Source of the DNA: ZC4RG30 sp964455685
Lineage (GTDB): Bacteria; Pseudomonadota; Gammaproteobacteria; Steroidobacterales; Steroidobacteraceae
Assembly (NCBI GenBank): GCA_964455685.1
Contig: CAYVZE010000077.1
Coordinates: forward strand, 1-11,411
Reading direction: 5' to 3'
Length of the DNA stretch: 11,411 nucleotides
Within the stretch, counting starts at the first letter, position 1, and each line of letters starts with the position of its first letter. Position numbers and translations under genes: made by a program. Under the pieces are notes generated by a model. That model saw nothing but the letters and a program-made list of their open reading frames with translations, ran no database searches and had not been told where the DNA came from. Positions 5,607 through 11,411 of this stretch are shown piece after piece.

Positions 5607-6176
5607 TTGAACGAACCGTCCCGCTCCCTGATCGCCCAGGCCATCGACACTTCCATCGGCATCCTGCGCCTGCGCAAGGGCCCGGAGGACATGCCTGCTT
5701 CAGGCAGCCTGCTGCTGGCCGCCATCGTCGGCGCGGTGCTGATGCGCGCGCTGCTGTACGCCATGCCGGTGCCCGAGGGCCCGCAGCTGAATCCGGCGGT
5801 GCTGATCCTGCTGGACATCGGCCTGTCCATCATCTGCTGGATGATCGCGCTGCGCCTGGCCGGCCATCCGGCGCGCTTCCAGCAGACCGCCACCTCGATC
5901 TTCGCCTGCCAGGTGGTGATGACGCCGGCGCTGGTGCTTGGCCGCTGGCTGCTGGTGACCTACTACGAGACGCCGGGCACCATGGGCGTGCTGTCGCGGC
6001 TGGTGTACTTCGCCATCGCCGGCTGGCTGTTCATCGTCACGGTGCGCATCCTGCGTTCGGCCACCGGCTGGCCGCTGCTGGCCACCATCTTCCTGGCCTT
6101 CGCCATCGAGATGGTGATGGCCATGGTGCTGCTGATGGTGTTCCCGCCAGAGCAGCTGGCCCTGCCGGCGTCCTGA
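5607..6176 (+). CDS. Five-helix inner-membrane protein of unknown function, first gene of the mpl operon
   Basis: A 189-residue protein that I do not recognise as a named gene. A polar N-terminus (about 1-32, with the amphipathic stretch AQAIDTSIGILRLRKG) is followed by five likely membrane helices at about 34-52, 63-85, 97-118, 128-149 and 155-179. Membrane topology and length recall Yip1-like small membrane proteins, a weak comparison only. The start is TTG (5607), with no clear Shine-Dalgarno. It is preferred because the conserved-looking N-terminus follows it directly and a candidate -10 lies about 40 bases upstream; the next in-frame ATG (5691) would remove the N-terminal 28 residues. 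The stop is 8 bases before mpl, so co-transcription with this peptidoglycan-recycling gene is likely. A role near the cell envelope is an inference from location. Confidence 0.75.
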   Translation: MNEPSRSLIAQAIDTSIGILRLRKGPEDMPASGSLLLAAIVGAVLMRALLYAMPVPEGPQLNPAVLILLDIGLSIICWMIALRLAGHPARFQQTATSIFACQVVMTPALVLGRWLLVTYYETPGTMGVLSRLVYFAIAGWLFIVTVRILRSATGWPLLATIFLAFAIEMVMAMVLLMVFPPEQLALPAS

Positions 6177-6184
6177 AGGCCCGC

Positions 6185-7555
6185 ATGCACGTCCACATCC
6201 TGGGCATCTGCGGCACGTTCATGGGCGGCATCGCCGCCATCGCGCGCGCCGCCGGCCACAAGGTCACCGGTTCCGACCAGAACGTCTACCCGCCGATGAG
6301 CACGCAGCTCGCGGCGCTGGGCATCGACATCGTGCAGGGCTACGAGCCCGGCCAGCTCGATCCCGCGCCCGACGTGGTGGTGGTGGGCAACGTGATGTCG
6401 CGCGGCAAGCCCGTGGTGGAGGCGCTGCTGTCCAGCCGCATCCCGTTCACCTCCGGGCCGGAGTGGCTGGCGCGCAATGTGCTCGCCGGCCGCCACGTGC
6501 TGGCCGTGGCCGGCACCCACGGCAAGACCACCACCACCAGCATGCTGGCGCACATCCTCGATTACGCCGGGCTCGATCCGGGCTTCCTGATCGGCGGTGT
6601 CCCGGGTAATTTCGACGTGAGCGCGCGGCTGGGCAGCGCGCCGTTCTTCGTGATCGAGGCGGATGAGTACGACACGGCCTTCTTCGACAAGCGCGCCAAG
6701 TTCGTGCACTACCATCCGCGCACGCTGGTGCTGAACAACCTCGAGTTCGACCACGCCGACATCTACCCGGACCTGGAGTCCATCAAGCGCCAGTTCAGCC
6801 ACCTGCTGCGCATCGTGCCCGGCGACGGCCTGGTGGTGCACAACGCCGCCGACGCCAACCTCGACGACGTGCTCTCGCGCGGCTGCTGGACGCCGCGCGA
6901 GGGTTTCTCGCGCGACGGCAGGGGCGGCGCGCGCTGGAGCGCGCGCCTCACCGGCGCCGACCACTCGCGTTTCGAGGTGCTGCTGGACGGCGTCGCCCAG
7001 GGCACGGTGGAGTGGGGCCTGCTGGGCGCGCACAACGTGGACAACGCCCTGGCCGCCATTGCGGCCGCGCGCCACGCCGGCGTGCCCGTCACGGCCGCCA
7101 TCAAGGCCCTGGGCGCCTTCCGCGGCGTCCGGCGCCGCATGGAGCTGGTGGGCGAGGCCGCCGGCATCCGCATCTACGACGATTTCGCCCACCATCCCAC
7201 CGCCATCGCCACGACCATCGAGGGCCTGAGGCGTAACATCGGCAAGTCGCGGCTGGTCGCGGTGCTGGAGGCTCGCTCGAACACCATGCGCATGGGCGTC
7301 CACAAGGACACGCTCGCCGGCTCACTGGCCGGCGCGGACGCGGTGTACCTGTACGCGCCGCCCGACCTGGGCTGGGACGCCGGCGCCGTGGCGCGCCAGG
7401 TCGGCCCGCATGCGGCCACCGAGCCCTCGATCGAGGCGCTGCTGGCGCGCCTCACGCGCGAGCTGGCCGCCGGCGACCACGTGCTGGTGATGAGCAACGG
7501 CGGCTTTGGCGGCCTGCACCAGAAACTGCTCGGGGCACTGAAGGCCGGGACATGA
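6185..7555 (+). CDS. mpl: UDP-N-acetylmuramate:L-alanyl-gamma-D-glutamyl-meso-diaminopimelate ligase (murein peptide ligase)
   Basis: Mur-ligase-family enzyme of peptidoglycan recycling that joins the recovered tripeptide L-Ala-gamma-D-Glu-meso-Dap to UDP-MurNAc using ATP, in the cytoplasm. Its 456 residues match E. coli Mpl (457). Features seen: the N-terminal Rossmann motif HILGICGTFMGG (4-15) typical of Mpl as opposed to MurC, the ATP P-loop AGTHGKTTT (109-117), IEADEYD (157-163), NNLEFDHADIY (184-194), GAHNVDNALA (281-290), YDDFAHHPTA (331-340) and the C-terminal SNGGFGG (437-443). GAAGG lies about 6 bases before the ATG, partly overlapping the preceding gene's stop. The TGA overlaps the next ATG (ATGA, 7552-7555), so the following gene is probably translationally coupled. 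Confidence 0.97.
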   Translation: MHVHILGICGTFMGGIAAIARAAGHKVTGSDQNVYPPMSTQLAALGIDIVQGYEPGQLDPAPDVVVVGNVMSRGKPVVEALLSSRIPFTSGPEWLARNVLAGRHVLAVAGTHGKTTTTSMLAHILDYAGLDPGFLIGGVPGNFDVSARLGSAPFFVIEADEYDTAFFDKRAKFVHYHPRTLVLNNLEFDHADIYPDLESIKRQFSHLLRIVPGDGLVVHNAADANLDDVLSRGCWTPREGFSRDGRGGARWSARLTGADHSRFEVLLDGVAQGTVEWGLLGAHNVDNALAAIAAARHAGVPVTAAIKALGAFRGVRRRMELVGEAAGIRIYDDFAHHPTAIATTIEGLRRNIGKSRLVAVLEARSNTMRMGVHKDTLAGSLAGADAVYLYAPPDLGWDAGAVARQVGPHAATEPSIEALLARLTRELAAGDHVLVMSNGGFGGLHQKLLGALKAGT

Positions 7556-8127
7556 AGGCCGACGCACGCATTGCGCTGTTCCCGCTGCGCACCGTGCTGT
7601 TCCCGCAGGGCATCCTGCCGCTGCGCATCTTCGAGACCCGCTACGTCGACATGATCCGCCGCGTGATGCGCGAGGACTCCGGCTTCGGGGTGGTGCTGAT
7701 CATCGACGGCGCCGAGATCGGCCACGTGGGCGAGGTGGCCCACGTGGGCACCTTCGCGCGCGTGGCGGACTTCGGCCGCCTGCCCGACGGCCTGCTGAAG
7801 ATCGTGGCGCGCGGCGAGCGCCGCTTCCGCATCGTCGGCCGCGACCTGCAGCCCGACGGGTTGCACCTGGCCGACGTGCAGTGGCTTGAGGACCCGCCCG
7901 AGCCGCTCAGGCCCGGCGAGTACGCCGAGCTGGCCGGCACGCTGGAGCGCGTGCTGGAGGGGCTGGGCGAGGAGTATCCGGCCGGGCCCTGCCGCAAGGA
8001 CGACGCGCTGTGGCTGTCCGGCCAGCTGGGGCAGCTGCTGCCGGTGCCCGCCGCCGTGCGGCAGAAGCTGCTCGAGGTGGACGGCGCCCGCGAGCGCCTG
8101 GAGCTCATCCAGCAGATGCGGGCCTGA
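7552..8127 (+). CDS. Stand-alone LON substrate-binding-domain protein
   Basis: A 191-residue cytoplasmic protein that consists of only the N-terminal (LAN/LON, PF02190-type) domain of Lon protease. The opening FPLRTVLFPQGILPLRIFETRYVDMIRRV (10-38) is the family signature, followed by FGVVLI (45-50), the beta-rich GHVGEVAHVGTFARVADFGRLPDG (57-80) and a helical C-terminal half (about 122-190). There is no AAA+ module and no Ser-Lys protease domain, so it cannot be a protease itself. Related small proteins are common in proteobacteria, with no established general function; substrate recruitment or regulation of a protease are guesses. It overlaps mpl by four bases (ATGA), which implies coupled translation. 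The stop at 8127 is 13 bases from the convergent cpdA stop. Confidence 0.92.
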   Translation: MKADARIALFPLRTVLFPQGILPLRIFETRYVDMIRRVMREDSGFGVVLIIDGAEIGHVGEVAHVGTFARVADFGRLPDGLLKIVARGERRFRIVGRDLQPDGLHLADVQWLEDPPEPLRPGEYAELAGTLERVLEGLGEEYPAGPCRKDDALWLSGQLGQLLPVPAAVRQKLLEVDGARERLELIQQMRA

Positions 8128-8128
8128 G

Positions 8129-8153
8129 CTTGCCGCGCCTTCAGCGCGCGAAG
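8129..8153. terminator. Weak imperfect hairpin between the convergent LON-domain gene and cpdA
   Basis: CTTGCCGCGC (8129-8138) and GCGCGCGAAG (8144-8153) form five GC pairs, a two-by-two mismatch and three more pairs around the loop CTTCA, which holds the cpdA stop codon. No T run follows. It may be a convergent 3'-end structure, but the evidence is weak. Confidence 0.2.
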
Positions 8154-8953
8154 CCCTGCAGCCAGTTCAGTTCGGATTCGATGCGTCCGTCGGGATGCAG
8201 CTGCAGCGTGCGCCAGGCCGGCGGCCGGGTGTCCACCTGGAAATCATCGCTGCGCGGCAGGAACTGCGAGCAGGTGGAGGGCGTGGCGATCAGCGGCAGG
8301 CCGCCGGCCTCGAGCTCGCGGGCCTGGTGCACGTGCCCGAACACCACGCCGCGCACGTTCGCATGGCGCCCCAGCAGCGCCATCAGCTCCGGCCCGTTCG
8401 CAAGGCCGACCTGGTCCAGCCAGCGGCTCTCGAGCGGCACCGGGTGGTGGTGCAGGCACACCAGCGCGTGGCGACCCTCCGCGCCCGCCAGCGCCGCCTC
8501 CAGCGCCGCCAGCCGGGCTGCGTCCAGCTGCCCGTGGGTCTGGCCGGGAAGGGTGCTGTCGACCAGCACGATGCGCCAGGCGCCCTCGTCGTGCACCCCG
8601 CCCACCTGGAAGGGGGCGGCGGCCAGCGCCGCCTGCATGGCCGGCAGGTCGTCGTGGTTGCCGGGGATGCACAGCACCGGGCGCCCCAGCGCGGCGAATT
8701 CGCGCCGGAAATGCGCGTAACCGGCCGGATCGTCCTGCACCAGGTCGCCGGTCACCAGGATGGCGTCGGCGCTTTGGATGTCCGGTTGCGCCGCCGCCAG
8801 GGTGGCCCGCAGCGCCGGCAGGGTGGGGACGCCGCGCAGGGCGCGGGTTTCGTCCCCGAAGAGGTGGGGGTCCGTGAACTGGACCAGCCTGAGGGATTTA
8901 GTCAAGTCTTTCAGTCGCTTGGGGCCGACAGTCACCGCATCAACAGCATTCAC
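8141..8953 (-). CDS. cpdA: CpdA-type 3',5'-cyclic-nucleotide phosphodiesterase (calcineurin-like metallophosphoesterase)
   Basis: A class III cyclic nucleotide phosphodiesterase that would hydrolyse cAMP to AMP in the cytoplasm with a two-metal centre. Its 270 residues compare with 275 in E. coli CpdA. The metal ligands are all present: Asp28 and His30 (FTDPHLF), Asp70 (VTGDLVQDD), Asn99-His100 (PGNHDD), His169 region (CLHHHPVP) and His207/His209 (FGHVHQ). The substrate-side TPSTCSQF (224-231) is also typical. The start is uncertain: GTG at 8953 gives a 20-residue lead before the conserved LRLVQFTDPH, and an in-frame TTG sits at residue 17. No strong Shine-Dalgarno marks either. It is divergent from transketolase across 127 bases. 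Neither adenylate cyclase nor CRP is in this window, and substrate choice cannot be proved from motifs. Confidence 0.92.
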   Translation of the reverse strand: MNAVDAVTVGPKRLKDLTKSLRLVQFTDPHLFGDETRALRGVPTLPALRATLAAAQPDIQSADAILVTGDLVQDDPAGYAHFRREFAALGRPVLCIPGNHDDLPAMQAALAAAPFQVGGVHDEGAWRIVLVDSTLPGQTHGQLDAARLAALEAALAGAEGRHALVCLHHHPVPLESRWLDQVGLANGPELMALLGRHANVRGVVFGHVHQARELEAGGLPLIATPSTCSQFLPRSDDFQVDTRPPAWRTLQLHPDGRIESELNWLQGFAR

Positions 8954-9009
8954 CCGGCTACTTTACGGGCCATGGACTGACCGGAAAGTGAACGCCATCG
9001 CCTCCCGAT

Positions 9010-9041
9010 TTGCGGTGCAGGGCGCCGCATTGGAAAATGCG
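9010..9041 (+). promoter_or_regulatory. Candidate tkt promoter overlapped by a palindrome
   Basis: TTGCGG (9010-9015), 17 bases, then GAAAAT (9033-9038) is a weak sigma-70-like pair, placing a start near 9045, about 36 bases before the tkt start. A perfect inverted repeat, CGCATT-GGAA-AATGCG (9026-9041), covers the -10. As DNA it could be an operator; as RNA it would be a six-pair stem with a GNRA-type GGAA loop. It lies in the 127-base gap divergent from cpdA, otherwise without recognisable elements. Confidence 0.3.
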
Positions 9042-9080
9042 CGACTCTTCACAACCCCCTTTTACGGATTCCACGCTGCT

Positions 9081-11090
9081 TTGAGCACTCCCAGCCGCCG
9101 CGATCTCGCCAATGCCATCCGGGCCCTGTCCATGGATGCCGTCCAACAGGCCAACTCCGGTCACCCCGGCGCCCCGATGGGCATGGCGGACATCGCCGAA
9201 GTGCTCTGGCGTGACCACCTCAAGCACAACCCGGCCGACCCGAAATGGGTGGACCGTGACCGTTTCGTGCTGTCGAACGGCCACGGTTCGATGCTGTTGT
9301 ACTCGCTGCTGCATCTCACCGGGTATCCGTTGTCGATCGACGACATCAGGAACTTCCGCCAGCTCGGCTCGCACACCGCCGGCCATCCGGAACATGACCC
9401 GGCGCTGGGCATCGAGACCACCACCGGCCCGCTGGGGCAGGGCCTGGCCAATGCCGTGGGCATGGCACTGGCCGAACGCATGCTGGCCGCGCAGTTCAAC
9501 CGCCCCGGCCACGAGATCGTCGACCACCGCACCTGGGTGTTCGCCGGCGATGGCTGCCTGATGGAAGGCATCTCGCACGAGGCCTGCTCGCTGGCCGGCA
9601 CGCTCAAGCTCGGCAAGCTGGTGGTGTTCTGGGACGACAACGGCATCTCCATCGACGGCGACGTGAAGGGCTGGTGGGCCGAGGACGTGCCCGGCCGCTT
9701 CGAGGCCTACGGCTGGAAGGTGATCCGCAACGTCGACGGCCATGACGCCGCTTCGGTCGCCGCCGCCATCGAAGAGGCGAAGAAGTCCACCGACCGCCCG
9801 GTGCTGGTCTGCTGCCGCACCGTGATCGGCTGGGGCTCGCCCAACAAGGCCGGCACCAAGAGCACCCACGGCGAGCCGCTGGGCGCCGAGGAAATCGCCG
9901 CCACGCGCGCGAAGATCGGCTGGACCGCGCCGCCGTTCGAGATCCCCGCGCCCATCCGCGAGGCCTGGGACCAGCGCGCGCGCGGCGCCGCTGCCCAGCA
10001 GGACTGGAGCACGCGCTTCGCCGCCTACCAGCAGGCCTTCCCCGAGCTGGCCGCGGAGTTCACCCGCCGCATGGAAGGCCGCCTGCCGGCGGACTTCGAC
10101 GCCATCGCCGCCAGCGCGCTGCAGGCCGCGCAGGCCGTGGACAAGCCGCAGGCCACGCGCCAGTCCTCGCAGCTGGCGCTCAATGCCATCGGCCCGCACC
10201 TGTCCGAACTGGTGGGCGGCTCGGCCGACCTCACCGGCTCGAACAACACCAACCGCAAGGACACCAGGCCGGTCACGCCCGGTGATTTCTCGGGCAATTA
10301 CATCTACCACGGCGTGCGCGAGTTCGGCATGACCGCGGTGATGAACGGCATGTCGCTGCACGGCGGCTTCCGTCCCTACGGCGGCACCTTCCTGGTGTTC
10401 AGCGACTACGCGCGCAACGCCGTGCGCATGGCCGCGCTGATGCGCCAGGGCGTGGTGCTGGTGTTCACGCACGATTCCATCGGCCTGGGCGAGGACGGTC
10501 CCACGCACCAGCCCATCGAGCACCTGGCCTCGCTGCGCGCCATGCCGAACCTGTCGACCTGGCGCCCGGCCGATGCGGTGGAGACCGCCGCGGCCTGGAT
10601 CTCGGCCGTGCGCCGCAACGACGCGCCCACGGCGCTGGTCCTCAGCCGCCAGGCGCTGCCGCAGCAGCCGCGCAGCGCCGGGCAGGTCGCGGCCATCGCC
10701 CGTGGCGGGTACGTATTGATCGAACCGGCCGGCAGCCCCGAGGCTATCGTGATTGCCACCGGTTCCGAGGTCGCCATCGCCGCCGAGGCGGTGAAGGCGC
10801 TCAACGAAGCCGGTCGCCGCGTGCGGCTGGTGTCCATGCCCAGCACCGACGTGTTCGAGCAGCAGGACGCGGCTTACCGCGAGTCGGTGCTGCCGTCGTC
10901 GGTGACGCGCCGCGTTGCCGTCGAGGCCGGCGCCACGCTGCCGTGGTTCAAGTACGTGGGGCTGTCGGGCCGGGTGATCGGCATCGACAGCTTCGGCGCC
11001 TCGGGCAAGGCGGCCGACCTGTTCCGCCATTTCGGGCTCACCAGCGGGCACGTGCGGCAGGCGGTCGAAGAAATTCTCAAACAGAGCTGA
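9081..11090 (+). CDS. tkt: Transketolase
   Basis: Thiamine-diphosphate enzyme of the non-oxidative pentose phosphate pathway that moves two-carbon ketol units between sugar phosphates (making or using erythrose-4-phosphate, fructose-6-phosphate and glyceraldehyde-3-phosphate). It has 669 residues, normal for the family. Active-site features: His28 (NSGHPGAPMG), His68 (NGHGSML), His102 (AGHPEHDP), ETTTGPLGQG (112-121), the ThDP motif GDGCLMEG...NGIS (157-189), His263 (STHGEP), catalytic Glu414 (VREFGM), His476 (THQPIEHLA) and the C-terminal domain (about 545-669). The start is taken as TTG 9081, which gives the usual STPSRRDLANAIRAL N-terminus. The frame is open upstream with GTG at 8988 and 9015 and TTG at 9030, but the added residues look non-homologous. 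It is followed 23 bases later by the gap-family gene, so an operon is likely. Confidence 0.96.
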   Translation: MSTPSRRDLANAIRALSMDAVQQANSGHPGAPMGMADIAEVLWRDHLKHNPADPKWVDRDRFVLSNGHGSMLLYSLLHLTGYPLSIDDIRNFRQLGSHTAGHPEHDPALGIETTTGPLGQGLANAVGMALAERMLAAQFNRPGHEIVDHRTWVFAGDGCLMEGISHEACSLAGTLKLGKLVVFWDDNGISIDGDVKGWWAEDVPGRFEAYGWKVIRNVDGHDAASVAAAIEEAKKSTDRPVLVCCRTVIGWGSPNKAGTKSTHGEPLGAEEIAATRAKIGWTAPPFEIPAPIREAWDQRARGAAAQQDWSTRFAAYQQAFPELAAEFTRRMEGRLPADFDAIAASALQAAQAVDKPQATRQSSQLALNAIGPHLSELVGGSADLTGSNNTNRKDTRPVTPGDFSGNYIYHGVREFGMTAVMNGMSLHGGFRPYGGTFLVFSDYARNAVRMAALMRQGVVLVFTHDSIGLGEDGPTHQPIEHLASLRAMPNLSTWRPADAVETAAAWISAVRRNDAPTALVLSRQALPQQPRSAGQVAAIARGGYVLIEPAGSPEAIVIATGSEVAIAAEAVKALNEAGRRVRLVSMPSTDVFEQQDAAYRESVLPSSVTRRVAVEAGATLPWFKYVGLSGRVIGIDSFGASGKAADLFRHFGLTSGHVRQAVEEILKQS

Positions 11091-11113
11091 TTGACGACGA
11101 AGGAAGCACAGCC

Positions 11114-11411
11114 ATGGCGATCAAGGTAGGTATCAACGGTTACGGGCGCATCGGCCGCAACATCCTGCGCGCCCTGTACGAGAGCAAGCGCACCAGCGAG
11201 ATCCAGATCGTGGCGATCAACGACCTGGGCGATGCGAAGACCAACGCGCACCTCACCCAGTACGACAGCGCCCATGGCCGCTTCCCCGGCGAGGTGAGCG
11301 CCGACGGTGACTCCATCATCGTCAACGGCGACCGCATCAAGGTGTTCGCCGAGCGCGACCCGGCCAAGCTGCCGTGGTCCTCGGTGGGCGCCGACATCGT
11401 GTTCGAGTGCA
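11114..11411 (+). CDS. gap: Glyceraldehyde-3-phosphate / erythrose-4-phosphate dehydrogenase family, N-terminal 99 residues (cut by window edge)
   Basis: NAD-binding domain of a GAPDH-type enzyme. Seen: the Rossmann motif VGINGYGRIGRNILRAL (5-21), the adenine-ribose Asp in VAINDLGD (NAD preference), YDSAHGRFPGEV, and VFAERDPAKLPW near the cut end. AAGGAAG about ten bases upstream supports the ATG at 11114. The stretch RALYESKRTSEIQIVAINDLGDA resembles Epd (erythrose-4-phosphate dehydrogenase, vitamin B6 synthesis) and GapB-type proteins more than the classic glycolytic GapA N-terminus, and in gammaproteobacteria epd genes often lie beside tktA, pgk and fba. The catalytic Cys and the residues that would separate the two activities lie past the edge, so the substrate is left open. 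Confidence 0.93.
   Translation, partial: MAIKVGINGYGRIGRNILRALYESKRTSEIQIVAINDLGDAKTNAHLTQYDSAHGRFPGEVSADGDSIIVNGDRIKVFAERDPAKLPWSSVGADIVFEC

Noticed and set aside
4667..6184. Plus-strand extension of the mpl frame far upstream through rnd and the membrane protein gene
   Set aside because: Mpl starts at ATG 6185 with a ribosome binding site; the upstream part is an antisense or out-of-frame reading.
8760..9080. Upstream in-frame extension of transketolase
   Set aside because: It overlaps cpdA and the divergent gap, and the residues are unlike any transketolase N-terminus.
8958..11051. 697-codon minus-strand frame opposite transketolase
   Set aside because: Long antisense frame typical of high-GC codon usage; the product is His/Gly/Arg-rich, while the plus strand holds full transketolase motifs.
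1..11411. A defence island, mobile element, CRISPR array or biosynthetic cluster
   Set aside because: No transposase, integrase, nuclease-ATPase pair, spaced repeat array, tRNA-linked attachment site or modular synthase is visible; nearly every base is in a housekeeping gene.

Overview
The window is a GC-rich stretch of bacterial chromosome packed with housekeeping genes. The protein set points to a gammaproteobacterium: RNase D with HRDC domains, Mpl, CpdA, and transketolase followed by a Gap/Epd-family dehydrogenase. The use of pyrophosphate-dependent phosphofructokinase with a membrane pyrophosphatase resembles the Xanthomonadales, Steroidobacterales and methanotroph side of that class, but this placement is an inference from gene content. 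There is no sign of a mobile element, phage, CRISPR array, tRNA or rRNA, and no gene-free stretch over 300 bases.

Left part (1-3374, minus strand): a pyrophosphate module. Reading leftward it holds a PPi-dependent 6-phosphofructokinase, a translationally coupled single-pass membrane protein with an anti-sigma-factor-like layout, and, 100 bases further on, the N-terminal two thirds of an ion-pumping membrane pyrophosphatase (HppA), cut by the window edge. The first and last use PPi instead of ATP, for glycolytic flux and for membrane energisation.

Middle (3461-8127): adenylate kinase, divergent from the PPi-PFK, carries a zinc-type LID and an unexpected C-terminal tail of about 100 residues, rich in Lys, Arg and Ala with no acidic residue, like histone H1. 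RNase D converges on it. Divergent from RNase D runs a tight three-gene set: an unrecognised five-helix membrane protein, the peptidoglycan-recycling ligase Mpl, and a stand-alone LON-domain protein overlapping mpl by 4 bases.

Right part (8141-11411): a CpdA-type cyclic-nucleotide phosphodiesterase on the minus strand, divergent from transketolase, which is followed 23 bases later by the start of a GAPDH/erythrose-4-phosphate dehydrogenase gene cut by the window edge. With PPi-PFK this makes central sugar-phosphate metabolism the main theme.

Most of the content is conventional. The points most worth a second look are the histone-like adenylate kinase tail, the membrane anti-sigma-like protein coupled to PPi-PFK, and several small inverted repeats at gene boundaries.
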